This document shows, in pieces, positions 1 to 48,600 of a stretch of 64,000 bases of DNA. The DNA is from Balanoglossus misakiensis (lineage: Eukaryota; Hemichordata). Positions within the stretch are counted from its first letter, which is position 1, and each line of letters begins with the position of its first letter. Location: NCBI GenBank assembly GCA_040954595.2, contig CM082592.2, positions 5,146,001 through 5,210,000 of the forward strand. Reading direction: 5' to 3'. The notes under the pieces were generated by a model. The model worked only from the letters and a program-made list of their open reading frames with translations. It searched no databases and was not told the DNA's origin. The position numbers and the translations under genes were made by a program.

Positions 1-2470
1 ATTTCGGCGAAAGATGTCCTTCAAACTGGGTAACGTTAACGGCTTTAGTCTTGTTCGGATTTCTGTAAATGCAAGTAGTTTGAAGAAAATTGCTATTTTA
101 TTGCAGTAAACACTTACACTGAGAGTATATCGAGTATGTCCGCGTATAATTGCGTATCGGTGCAGGCTGAAGTCATCAAGCTTGTTCCAAGACAACTTTC
201 CGTACCATACAATACTGACCCCAAAAGGCCAAAAGAGAGCGACTTTGTCCCCCGTTTGTGCTATTTGGCACGGTTGTCATGGGTTGTTAGTCCTGTGTCA
301 CATGACAACATCCTCCATTATAAACTGCCTATAGCCACGCGAGATCTCGCAACGTCTCGTAGGTACCGGAGAGTAAGCTCAGTATCTGGTACTTACCCGT
401 CGACTGCATAGAAGAGAAAAGCTGATGGATAATTCGTTCCCCTGACGACACCTTTCGGCGCTGGGTGGTCGGCATGCTCAATGCTGGAAACTGCAAATCA
501 AAATCGGACAATTAATAGACCATGTCCCGAACTCTACGAGACCCTGCGAGATCACACGTGGTTAGACAGTTTACATTGGAGGACAATGGTGTCATCTGAC
601 ACAGAACAAACCCCGGACGGCCCATCGTGTTAAACGGCACAAAAGCTACGTTTTTGTAAAACGTTCCACCTTTTCTCGTTTCATAAACCGTTTGAATTGT
701 ATTGCTTGATTTTCAAACCACGGAAAAAGTGGTCTTAGTTCTTCTCTAACAAAATTAAAACTTCAATTTATGTATGTACTTACAATATACTATAGTAAGG
801 CCACTATCTGGCATTCTTCTTATACCAAAAACGTCTACGAAATCCCGCGGTGATACCAAACCTAGCATCAAACTCGCCGACGACGTCCGAAGAAGCTTGG
901 CGTCCTGCCGTGTAAACGAGATAATCTCTTTTTTTTGACCAGTTTCTTTGATGTTATTCGAACTTCATTTTTCCTTCGGTACGTGCAGCGTTAAGTTTGA
1001 CGTTTAAATTCGTGATTATCTTCAACGATGCTATGTGTAATCTAGACATTAACATTAGTATACATTTATGCTGTATTCAATGATTTCACTCATCACCACC
1101 CCACCCCCGATACAATAATAATATAATACCATGGTGATCAATGCAGTGGATAAAACACTGTACCTCTGAAATTGTTTCAAGTACAGTCATTTCCTTGATG
1201 GCCCTGTCGAATTGGACATGTTTCTCCGTGTCCCAAACCAAATCCAAACATTTTTCGGGCGAGGCGTCTACGCTGTACACAGCTTTGTACCTGAGAAAAC
1301 GTTAACACAAATCGTGATGACTGGTCCAGTTACACTGGCAGAAAATTCCCCTTTGGTAATTCGATCAGACTAAATGATCAACTGAAACAACGTTTCGTCC
1401 TGTGTCCTGTGGAACGCACGCCGCTCTCCGAGTAAAATCGGGGAGTTTTTGCGAAAAGAATTTCTGAAGACGAAAGCGAGTAATCCTCTCAGGCTGACCA
1501 CTAGTGGCGCGCCATGAATCAAAATACACAAGCCATGGTGACTGCGGGCGGGGGGTCAGCAAGAGAACCCTTTCACACAAATCCAGGTGTAGAGAGACGT
1601 GGGATGTGATGCAGATATGCTCAAGTTATAGTAATAATATCTCAGACGGTGAAGGATGTTAATACATATAAAAATTATACTGACTTACAGGTAACCGTTG
1701 AAGTCTGGAGACGGCTTGTTGTACACTTGCACGTCATTCTGTGACAAGATTAAGAAAATTATGTTACTCCAATCAAGAGAGCAAGAAGACAGTGTCCACA
1801 AACACTTAGCACGACGTCGATACATGCATAATATATACACCACGTGACATACTAGTAGCCAATCACTGCCAATGTCGTGTTCATAATCCCGACCTTTGAG
1901 ATGGATTTGCATATCAATACTTCATCTGCAGTGGCTCTTACATAACAGGGACAGACTTGTGATGATTTCTTTTTCATAACAGACGTCCATAACACGACCA
2001 ATCCATCAGCATGCTACCAAACGTGACTATACACATGTATAATAACGAGTGTCTTGAAAATGTCTCCGGAAAAGCGAATTTAACAATCTGTCGAATGGCT
2101 TTCACACACAAAAACGCAATACAAAATGTACGTCCATCGTAATAACACTGGTTGATTAAAAATGTCGAGACTATGGACCACTGCACTGCACAAGATCGGC
2201 TAATCTTATATGTCGAGAATCGCTCTCATAATTCGTGTAAATACCCGTCAGTAGCTGGGGTGGGTTCTTTCCGTATAAATGAAAGCACATACATGTATTT
2301 CGTTGAAGCACACGCCGTCCCTTGCCGTGGCTATACAGCAGTAAATGGTCGTGGAAATAAAATGTACAACCTGAACTTACCCCGCTTTTGCAGAGTACCC
2401 AGTCTTCCTCGGCGTTGTACTTCAGTACTTTGTTGACAGTTTCGGTGGCGATCGCGCCGTAGTCAGCCAT
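1..2470 (-). CDS. START-domain lipid-transfer protein, STARD5-like (3' end outside window)
   Basis: Six exons join in consistent phase: 2381-2470 (start ATG), 1689-1738, 1164-1290, 784-925, 397-490 and 1-62. The 188 codons visible compare with about 213 residues in vertebrate STARD5, so only the last C-terminal part is missing. The order of conserved segments follows STARD5: an N-terminal helix (MADYGAIATETVNKVLKY), a short strand exon ending NGYL, then the KHVQFDRAIKEMTVLE segment, a SPRDFVDV motif in the lipid-pocket region, and a VVRGTNYP segment. No signal peptide or membrane segment is visible, which fits a cytosolic sterol/bile-acid carrier of the STARD4/5/6 group; the ligand is inferred from family. 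The acceptor of the 784-925 exon lies in a purine-rich stretch without a good polypyrimidine tract, so that boundary is the least sure. Next gene upstream on the same strand ends at 3786. Confidence 0.85.
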
Positions 2471-3785
2471 GGTGCGTTGAGAAGTACAAATTGAAGCTTC
2501 AGTTAGGCTGAACCGAGATTGTGATTCCGTCTTGTGTTATATCGATCGTCTGGATTTCGTGGTCAGCGTCTGTTTGACTTCGACCCACAGACGCCGGAGT
2601 CATATATATGTCCGCAGAGCTGCATGATGATGTCAGGTTGCGTCACGCATATTGCCCAAGTGCCTGTGGTTTGACCAATCACGGATGTATTGCGTAACCG
2701 TAAATCTTTCTGTGCCAATCGTACAGCAAGCAGGCTCGGGGAGGCTATGCCCACGCAGAAGGCGAAGACATTTGTCTCCTAATCTGTGACGTGTGCACAG
2801 ATACCTGATGTTGTGTACTTCGGTCTCATTACGCAACATCGATGACGCGTTTGTTCCCACGTGACTTAATCATGAAATGACGAAATTATGATGAGTATTT
2901 CTGTAGGCGATTGATTGAGAAGTGTAGATAATCGAAAATAGAGGGGAGACCGATTGAGACTATAAGGTCTGGCATCTCTGCTCGGAGAGGCCAGGCTTTT
3001 CTTTTCGTCGGACTATATTCATGTAAAATACCTGCGAGGAGTGGGTCAATAAAAGTCACGTTTAGTATAAGCCGCCGTAGACCTGGACACGCGGTTACAG
3101 TTCAACATGGCCTTCAATTGGTGACGTGAATTCAGTAAAACCACGAATCACGACTGATGACGAACTCGTTAGGGGTGTACTGCGAGACAATTGTATACGG
3201 GAAATGGTGTCTTGAAAAAGATGCAAAGAATCTTGTTTATTAAGCATTTTTTTAGTGAAGGAAGTCCCTTCTACAGTACAATATAAAGAAAGTGTGTGAT
3301 ACCATATTATTTCACTGTAATTACATCACCAATCTTTTAACTGTGAAATGGTATAGTTTGATCTGTGAATGTCTCGATATCCGGTCCTAAGTCAATCAAA
3401 TCTCAAACGACTACGACCAACTAATTTGGAATAACAGACTTAATTGTTTTGGGGAGGTCTGGGGATCAATTATATTTCAGACCTTTTTAATGGTATCAAT
3501 AGAATCACATGGACAGTGTTTCAACAAAATGAAAATTAAATGGATGGGGTTGACATTGTCCATTCTTGATAAACTTTAAAAAATCGCGTCTTGTAAGAGT
3601 ATACATAGTATAGACCATATTTATGCTATACTTTTTTATTCACTACTACAATTTGAAGCTCTAATTTAATTTGTAAATGGCATTTTGGTTTAAGGCTATA
3701 CCGTCACCAAACTGGAAAATACGGTCGCCAAATTTGACAACGCGTGGTGTTTATCATCGATCCAGTTACTCTGAGAGTGGTGGTA
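2471..3785. other. Intergenic region upstream of the STARD5-like gene
   Basis: No convincing coding exon is visible on either strand. The stretch holds the presumed promoter of the STARD5-like gene (near 2471-2900) and the 3' untranslated region of the gene ending at 3786. Short open frames near 2563-2860 lack splice context and family resemblance. Confidence 0.6.
3635..3640 (-). terminator. Polyadenylation signal for the matrix-protein-5-like gene
   Basis: AATAAA on the minus strand, about 146 bases past the stop codon ending at 3786, in an AT-rich stretch. Correct orientation and spacing for a 3' end signal; not verified by transcript. Confidence 0.5.
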
Positions 3786-6029
3786 CTAAGTCTTGATGAA
3801 TACAGCAAATACGTCACCCAAACCAATATCTTCGGAACCTGTCGAATAATTGTTTATGATAATGATGATTATTATTATTATCAAAGAATTACATGTAACT
3901 TTATACAAGACGTATGCAAGCAAGTCCCGCACTTGCCTGCACCGCTCGTCATCAACAAATGCGTCCATATTTCGAAAGCGCGGATTTGTACCATCTGGTC
4001 TCGCGATTTCGATTTTGAACGAACTGCCAGGCACCGTTTGATCAGTTTTCGTGGATACTCCGGCAGAAACTTTACCCCAGTTTGCACGGAATATATTTGG
4101 CATCTCGGTGTCAAAATATAAATTCTCAAATGTGACCATTTGCAAATTGCGGCCATTCCCCGATTTCGGACTCTACAACCGACCCCCCCCCCCTCTCTGT
4201 TATAATTGAAAGCTCCTTGAATTATTTATTTTTATTCACCAAGCGTACACGTACTTACCACTCTGATAATTGATCCGCTGTCTTGCTTTGCCGTACAAGA
4301 AATACGGTAGTGATTCCAAACTCGACCAATCGCATACCACATAACCAGGGTCCACGACGACGAGCCAGCCCATGTCAACAGTACAACCGCCGTAATTTCT
4401 ATTCACCATGAAACGACGTGACAAGCTACCATCGCTGTGAACATTTACAGAGGGTTTTGTGATAAAAATAGTTCAACCCAAGTATTTTAGGGTGGAAAAC
4501 TGTTTGCAGAGAACTCTGCGCGCGGTGTTGTACATAATTTTGACATATCTGGGTAAATTTGCATTTCCACCGTCTTATTTGGGAAATTGTTACTTAAAAT
4601 CTATGTGCCATATGACTAGTATACTCCCCCACTTGTATACACTTACCCGTAGATTGAAAAGAAATTTGTAGTGGTGGCAGAATTAAGGTCGGTGTATGAG
4701 GTATGCGTTAATCGCTGTTTGCTGAACCAGTTCATCTTATCGCTGCCTTCACCATCGAATATCATGTACATCTGTTCCTTGCCACCTTCGTAAATTGCAA
4801 CCTTTACCTATAGTATTGACGTGTATAAAAGAAATTTTCTTTAAAATGAGATTAACAAAATCATCATATAGAATTTCATTTCAATTTCTGCTTGATTTTA
4901 GGTTTCCTTTTATTAAGTTATTTCTGTCGATGGGGTCTTCAACATGCTGAGGTATGCCAATTTACGAGTGTGAAATTTTCCTGTGGCGCTTTCATCTGCG
5001 GTCAATTTATCATCATGATAATTTTATTTCAAGATTTCCTTCCGGGATATTTTCAACCCTGTTTTCCCTCTCTGTTTTACTGTTTCGATGGAGGAATGCA
5101 TACAGAAATGTTTACTCCTCCTCTGAACCCCCCCCCCCCCCCACACACACACACACAATATTACCGATCATGTGACTTAAAACTAGGGACTCTATACCTA
5201 ATTCCAAGCCAATCGGACAGGCGAATTGTAAGAAGAAAATTTGAACATATTTTACCAAATGGCAAAAAATTAACTAAAATTGCAATATTGCAGATTCCTT
5301 TTAATGTAAACAGACCTCCCAAAGTCATTCTATGTTTACGTGCATACCAAATTTCTATACAATCCCATGACGAATGTCTGAGGGGTAGCTCTTTGTGCCC
5401 AAAACTGCAACAGTATACTTCTTCAAATGCGACCAGTTGTCTACTCACGCCGCTGTACGAAGCTATAGGCCTATACACGCCCTACACTGACTGGCCGTCA
5501 ATATTGTAGCCAATCACGACGGGTAAATAAAGCCTATAGCTCTATTGCGTCAAGGAACATAGCTAGCTCGGCCAAAATGTTGGCAGCACCCATTCGTAAG
5601 GTGGACATTGAACGAGTAAAGACCATGAAACTTTCCGTACTACTTCTAAAAATACAAGAGTAGTATACGACTTTGTTTATGGGCCACACTGTTATGATGT
5701 TACTGTCAACTTGATGGAAAATGGCACACACAATACACATAAAGCTTTGCTTAACAAAATTTCCTGTCTCCCGCATCACCCATAGACAAAGATAGACACA
5801 TACACAAGACACCATGCACTGCTTACCTTTTTGACACCCAGACTGCTCCAGCTGTCGATGCTTGCGCTTTTGTAGTGACCAGGGAAATCTTTGTTTAATT
5901 CTCTGGCCTGAGCATTATCCTCATTCTGTCCACCATTGTTACCTACCCACAGATTATATACACTTTCCCCTGCACCTGAAACTGCTTTAAATACTAGTTC
6001 CCATCCTGAAAACAGTAAAATGATATGCG

Positions 6030-6089
<60 letters not shown>

Positions 6090-7043
6090 GTAAACTGACC
6101 TCTGCCATGATAGTGCATTCGTTCTGGGACCGGCTATAACTGCCAGTTTTGCTTCGACAGGAATGGCTGAGTAAAGAATAGCATTCACGTTGCTCTTAAA
6201 CCAAGTCTCAGTCAATGGCGCGTTTAAACAGTGACTTGTCGATTAGCTGCGGAGAGGTAATTTTGAACAAGGAGAGATTTGAGACTCTCATGGTTACATG
6301 CACACTCATAGCTGTACCCTTTAGTTATTTTTTTCGGCCATTTCATTCTGTGTAGCAAAGTCAATTCTATTGTTACTCTTGATACGACAATTGAATTCTA
6401 TCCGAATTTGAATTCACTTTGCCACAATAACCTCAATAACTGACTGAACCTATAGGTCATGCTCTGATAGTGACAAGTAGCTTACGGCATGGGTGTTTCA
6501 TTATGGTTCGGAAATTCGGAAAAGTAACTGAGGCAGAAATACCGAACAAAACACCAATTCAACAGCCAGAAGTAATGTAAAGGAGCCTGGCCAATGAGAG
6601 CAATGCATTCACCCGGAAACTGTGGGCAGAATCTCATTACATACATGTACGTCGTTGCATTGGACAAGACAACGACAATAAGCATGGCTATAGGTCCGTC
6701 AGACCACAAGGTTGTATTAAACAAAAGTTGGTCTCGTACCTTCTATGATGTTTCCCAATTGTGATTTGACTTGAAGAAGCTCTTGTTGAATATCTCCAAT
6801 TGTCTGTTTCAACTCCATGTTTTCGTTCTTCATTTGCGTCATATCGAGGACGGTGTTCTGGGTGGATGGGCATGCCTGGCCGTTTGGGCGCGGCAACACG
6901 AAGGTGTAGGCGCACTGTTGTCCGGATGTACACTCGTCGTGGCTGTCGAAACATCGCATACGCTCGCCGACAGTTGGTTGTTCCGTTGATAACCGACACA
7001 GCCAGAGTACAATGGCAACTTTCAAGACTATACTGTGGTACAT
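3786..7043 (-). CDS. Secreted protein resembling 'uncharacterized skeletal organic matrix protein 5'
   Basis: Five exons, complete: 6740-7043 (start), 5827-6005, 4647-4807, 4259-4434 and 3786-3838 (stop TAG), giving 290 residues with matching splice phases (1, 0, 2, 1). Residues 1-20 are a signal peptide (hydrophobic core VLKVAIVLWLCRL). A Cys-containing linker follows (about residues 29-57), then a probable coiled coil rich in K, E, Q and M (about 65-100). From residue 102 starts the conserved C-terminal module: GWELVFKAVSG, KVAIYEGGKEQMYMIFDGEG, NYGGCTVDMGWLVVVD and a terminal LGDVFAVFIKT. This module is what I associate with the extracellular family first named from coral skeleton matrix and found in many marine invertebrates. 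A fibrinogen-related fold is an alternative. The name does not imply a role in mineralisation. A long ATC microsatellite sits just upstream of the acceptor of exon 2. Confidence 0.75.
6031..6089. repeat. (GAT)n trinucleotide microsatellite, about 20 copies
   Basis: Near-perfect GAT repeat in the first intron of the matrix-protein-5-like gene. On the transcribed strand it reads (ATC)n and ends about 25 bases upstream of the exon 2 acceptor (exon starts at 6005), where a branch point would be expected. Several long open frames of repeated Met, Ser or Ile across it are artefacts. Confidence 0.95.
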
Positions 7044-7144
7044 GATGGCCGCCGTCGAGGGTAGTTCAAGCTATCGAAGCGCTAACGACAGTGGAAGGCA
7101 ATTTCGGACGTAGACGCTTTGTTCGATTACCTAGAAAAGTTGAC

Positions 7145-7886
7145 TTAAGGAAGAACGCGCCTCGACCATTTTAGTCGTTTACGCAGGGTTCTGAGCAGGG
7201 TGCCGAAAGTTAAATTTATTTCCGATGTTTTCAAACAAAGTTGTAGTGTAGTGATATCAGGTTATTTTTGTAAACACGACGTATTTATTAAATTAGGGTC
7301 AGAAATTTCGCGCATTTGCAATCATACGTAGATCTTTGTAAAACGGCTTCATAAATAGGTATTTTAGGCGAGTCGTCGTATTTTTTCAACATTATGGAAT
7401 CTACACTTAAAGAATGTTTTATTTTAGCAATTCTGAGATTTCCTCTTCTTAAGTATGATAATCGCATATGATTTCTACAGTTAATTAAATTAAACACAGA
7501 AATTGCCTAAAATCAACTTTGATGTCATCTTTTACCACTTCCAGACTGAAACTTGATGAAATATATCAAATCAATTTAAGGGGCAAAATGGAGAGGGGGG
7601 GCACCATGCAAATTGTTGAGACAAAGGAAGTTAAACATGGCTTATGGACGTCTTCAATATCCCCGGATAGACTGCAAAAGAGTCTGGTTGCTATAGCAAC
7701 CAAAATTATTGCATATACGCGAACATTTCTATCCCTAATTTAATAAATACATTGTGTGTATCAAAATGACCTAACAGTACTACATTACAACTTTGATTTT
7801 AAAACACGGGAAATAAAATTTAACGTTTGACACTGCGCAGAACCCTGCGTAAAAAACTAAAATGATCGAGGCGCGTTCTTCCTTAA
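7145..7886. mobile_element. TTAA-flanked non-autonomous DNA transposon (MITE-like), 742 bases
   Basis: Two long inverted repeats of about 52 bases, 7149-7201 and 7830-7882, match with roughly five mismatches. The outermost bases read GGAAGAACGCGCCTCG on the left and the reverse complement on the right. Both ends abut TTAA (7145-7148 and 7883-7886), the target-site duplication typical of piggyBac-type elements. The interior (open frame 7519-7743) has no recognisable transposase, so the copy would need a transposase supplied in trans. It lies between the 5' end of the matrix-protein-5-like gene and the 3' end of the giant EGF gene. Confidence 0.8.
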
Positions 7887-8758
7887 ATGATGACGTTACT
7901 ATTTACCTTTATGCACTGGCACTGCGCCATCTGCGAAGCACGTGAAAAAATTTGCACTGGGACCACACCCACTTCCCAAGGTCCAACCACATCCAACGAC
8001 TGTCACTAGGTACCAAAGTGTGTACTTGTGCCAGGTTTCTTCCAACTTATTTCAAAGCAGCGCGAACCGCAATATAGTTTATGCTTTGGGAATATTTAGG
8101 AATAACCACACTATAGTCAACGCCACATCATCTTTTGTGCATATTGTTTTATCCAAAATAAGTTTTGGTTTGATTTCCATCACTATACACCAATTTCACA
8201 GATATTAAATAGATAAGGGTAAATTATCCACAAACCTATATAATTATGACGACCACCAAAAAATCCATACCTCTACTCTATAAGAATGATGGGATCATAG
8301 TTGAGAGCAAAAGTATACAATGTCATGCGTGATCCCCATTAAACATTAAGTGAACCTTAAACGATAAATACTCCTTTTCATTCTCCAAAACAGTAAATAG
8401 TGTCAAAAGAACACTACAGTACTGGCCGTAGTTGCAAACTCAAAACAGCTGAACGTCTGCGTGGTTGGTGAAAGCCCACAAAGGAGAAAATAGACCACAT
8501 TGAAGAATCGACAGGGAAAAAGTAAATGCTGTCTTCAGTATTCAAATTGAAGTATTACAGCTACAACAACCCTCTAAAGTACCCCAAATCCAGAAACCCT
8601 GATAAATTATTCAACATTGATGTCGTTGCAGGAGCATTTTAAAAAAATCATTTGCCAAAGTACTTGTTATTGTACTTGTATAAAATCAAAAGTCAAACTC
8701 TACATATTTTAAGCCTACTCTAAGTCTAATATTTCTGTTGATGGTCATCTACACAGTG
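7887..8758. other. Probable 3' untranslated and intergenic region of the Reeler-EGF gene
   Basis: No coding exon is visible. The region directly follows the stop codon of the giant minus-strand gene. I found no canonical AATAAA on the minus strand in this stretch, so the transcript end is not located. Confidence 0.5.
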
Positions 8759-44794
<36,036 letters not shown>

Positions 44795-45693
44795 CTTGAT
44801 TCAACAGGTCAGGTATGGAGAGTGAGCGATGCTACGGGACACCACCCTTCATTGTGTGAAAGTGCTTTTATTTTCTCATGCAAATGCGGCGACGTGAAAA
44901 GAAGGCGCACACAGTTAAGCATACCTATAGTATTCATATGTAAGCAGGGCCATTTAGGTCAGCTTTGTCCATCACATGATATCTATCATGAAGCCATCTT
45001 ATCAATACCAAATATCAACCATGTGGTAGACAATGAACAACACTGCACTGAAATATCATATTTTGTTGGAATACACGCGCACATGTGCACGAAGATGTGC
45101 TCACGCCAAACTTTGTCCGAAGTATAAAAACTGACCATGGGACAGGTATGCATCGATGAATCCGATTTATTTCAAATATGCTTACATCACTACCCGAATA
45201 GATTTTCGTCTCCGAGGCAATAGTCATGGTAACAATTATGACAATTGTCGCGCATGTGTCTTACTGCTGTTGGCTGTGGTGATTGGAATGACCCCCCCCC
45301 CCCCTCCTAAATTTCGTTCACAAAATGTGTCTGAGAAGGACTCGACATATTGAGTTTTTCTACCATCAACTTAAATTAACATTAATTTCACTCGTCCATC
45401 TTTGCAATAACAAGTATTGACAATAAGTGCATTTAGTCTACTTGGAGAAAGAAATTGCATCAAATTCATTAAATTTTATAACTCGAAATCGTCACCATTG
45501 TCTGTTGCAAAGAGTGGAGAAAATCATTTCTATGAAAATCTCTCACGTTTGAATGTGGTTAATTCTGCGTGCATTCCTGGGTATTATCATGACAATAGTT
45601 GAGCTAGGCCTTTCCGCCTACCAGCGCGGAATGGCCGTCATAACCACCATTGTTTTCATTCAAATGTCACGGGCCTTGACTCGGACGGTAAAG
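44795..45693. promoter_or_regulatory. Divergent intergenic region between the two EGF genes
   Basis: About 0.9 kb separates the start codons of the minus-strand Reeler-EGF gene and the plus-strand EGF membrane gene. Both promoters and 5' untranslated regions must lie here unless there are unseen non-coding first exons. No TATA box is assigned; a C-run is at about 45293-45305. Open frames on the plus strand from 44633 and 45553 run through it but lack splice support. Confidence 0.55.
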
Positions 45694-48600
45694 ATGGCGA
45701 CGCCTAGGTTGGCCCTCCCAGTTCTCGTAAGTGTCTGCTCTGTTCTGCACGTCCTGTCCGCCGCGTCGAACTCCAGAACCCGACCGTCGATATGCCGTCA
45801 CGTAAAGGACGGCCAAGCAATGTTTGACGCCCCTGCGGAGTCCGACTGGGTTCTGTGGGCCGGGGAGGGTCCGGATGACCAGTCGATCACCGGTATGTAC
45901 ACATAGCACAATGCTGAATCGTATATGACTGTATTATCTGTTCACAGTGGCCGGATAGTGGTCCGAGGAACCGTCGCTTATATCAGTGCGGTCATCTCAT
46001 GTAATTTAGCGCACATTTTCATTTCTGCCATTCAGGCTAGACTCTCCATGTTAGATCATGCCCGTCGGAAGATTGCGAAATACAGTATTGGGGTTACACA
46101 CCCATTGTTTACAACGTCTACCGAATACTCCCTTATACACAGCGCCCATAAAGGTTGTATACTTAAAAAGGCCCGATTCAATATACGTCACGCGGCTTTT
46201 GTGTCGGCGATCTTTCAACAGCAAAAAACTATTTGCTTGCACTAGATTTAACTGCAACATTAAATACTGTACATCGAATTCAGAAGCATTTTAAAACGGG
46301 TCGGCGGGGCGGATTCCACCTTTGTCAATACATTTGAATTCTAATACAAAGAGCGCTTCTGTACCTTTAACTCACGTATTAAAAGACACTGTTTTTCTGT
46401 ATATATGTCTATACGTCTGTCCATACGTCTGTCTGTCTATATGTCTGTCTGTCTGTCTCCCATCTATTAGTTAGGATAATTGGTTCTTCAAGTGTAGTGA
46501 CCGAACTGGAGCTCCTGGTGCGCTCACTACAACAATCCCACACATCCATGAGATGGGCATCCACGACAAGTGACGTCAGAATTACAACCTGTCGTTCAGA
46601 CAACGACACACTACAGTACAAGTACTCCCCGTCGTACTCAACGCAAAGCTTCAGGCTGAGTAAATCAAAACTCAAAACGGAACCATTTGAAATAATGTAA
46701 GTTTTCAAGTCTCAAAATTTCAGCTTTGACTACTAAGTAATTCTGTGGTGGAATATAACACACAATGCAGTCACCGAGCAGCAATGTAAATATAGTGTGC
46801 TACTTCAGCTTGTACGTTTTTATTATTTTCCAGTGTTTTAATAAATCGAAGTTACCCACACGGTGTTGAGTCATCTATATTGAAATGGAGACAACTTGGA
46901 AACACGCAAAATAAATTTCAGCGAAAAGGTAAGCAGCAAAGGGCGTCCTCACCCGAACTCAAAACTTTGGGGGGGGGGGTATTCCTAACTTCGCCTCCGA
47001 TCCCAGTATTGAGGGTGAATAACCAGAAAACGTGCGACACCATGATATTAAATATACATGTCACCTTAGAAGAAAATTACACTGGGGACTGCCGAAAGTC
47101 AAACTGGCTCTGATTGGATGGAAATCTCTATCACTGACGGCAGCCGTCAACGCAAATTCGCTTTCACTTTTTATTAAACCTTCAGCTCGGGCTGTGGAGT
47201 GTGACGTCATCGTTTGCGAAAATGGCGGAGTGTGTGTTACCACAACAAATACCTGTGACTGCGCAACGGGATACATCGGGGGACACTGCGAGTGTATGTC
47301 ATTTTATTCCACAGTTATAGTTTGTCTAGATAGGGACAAAGTAAATAAAAAAGTTAAGTTTATGCATTTTATAAAATATGTGTGAGGAAGATGTCACGTT
47401 TTTCTTTGCTTGGGTACAGTTTTAATTGTTTGCCTTTCAAAGCTAACTTAGATTCTCTTTGCATGTGTACAGACCGAGACCTATGTTCAAGTATGCCCTG
47501 TCAACACAACGGGTCTTGTTTACAACCTGAGACCAGCGACAGATATGTGTGCACTTGCAAGGATGGATTCGAAGGAGTGGACTGTGAAATTGGTAAGTTC
47601 GAATTTGTTGTTTCCGAGGCTACTGTCTTGTATTGTCCGAGATCACCGTGGCAGTTCAAATACGAATACAAAACTACTTAAATGATTTTTCAACATGCCG
47701 CTACCTTAAAACTACTGTTATTTTTTTAATCAGAAAAATAAGAATTTTAGCCCTTTTCGCGTTATTTTGTGTTTAACATTATGGCTGCGTACCTATTTCA
47801 GAATTGCCCCAAGAAATATCCTGTAACGACATGCCTTGTCAAAATGGCGGCACCTGTTACCAAAGCAACGACCATGATCTCGGATATGTCTGCACGTGCC
47901 CACGGAACTTCATGGGTGTCAACTGTCAAATAGGTAAATTATAATGTTATAAAGTGTGGTTGGGTGGATGTGTATTCTTGTCGGCCTCTATACGTGTCAC
48001 TCTGTATAGAATCGTTCCATAAAGTTGCATCTCCGCTTAATTTTGTTCTGTTTCAGCTACGGGTATGGACAACTGCGCTTCAAATCCCTGTGTACGCGGA
48101 ACGTGCTTGAATGTTGCCATAGGTTATTTGTGTGAAACAGGTAAGAATGAAGTACATGTACTAGTTAACTCACTAGCTTGCACGCATTTTGTGTTTTTAA
48201 AATAACGTACAACCGATCGAGGCAATATTGACTAAAGTAACACGGTTTTTGTTGATTTCCAGAAGTCACCACATCTTCACAGAACAGCGATTCATATCCA
48301 AGAGGTCCTAACCCCCAGCCCTCATCGAAAAGTAAAATTGATGGTACGTTTTGCAAGTCTCTCGTTCTAGAAAAAAGTGCTGACGATCATCATCATTTCG
48401 GTGGTTACGCGACGATTTGCGTGTCTTGTTAATCTTCGTTGCACTTTCCGCGCCATTCGATTGCGTTTTTACTTAGCATAAACATGTATGTATATGTGGT
48501 CTCTCATCAGTTGGCGTGATCGTTGGGATTGTCGTCGCTATGATACTGGGCGTCGCCATAGGGATAAGCATTTCAATTTTCATCTATTGTTTCAGGTAAG

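Noticed and set aside
3850-4156. Overlapping frames on both strands within the last intron of the matrix-protein-5-like gene
   Set aside because: No splice phase connects them to neighbouring exons and they begin in an ATT-rich repeat. A repeat-element fragment is possible but not supported.
4892-5509. Plus-strand open frame of 205 codons in the matrix-protein-5-like gene region
   Set aside because: It lies in an intron, crosses a C-run and a CA repeat, and resembles no family.
5776-6215. Long frames of poly-Ile, poly-Met and poly-Ser
   Set aside because: These are translations of the GAT microsatellite; only the GWELVFKAVSG part, starting at 6005, is a real exon.
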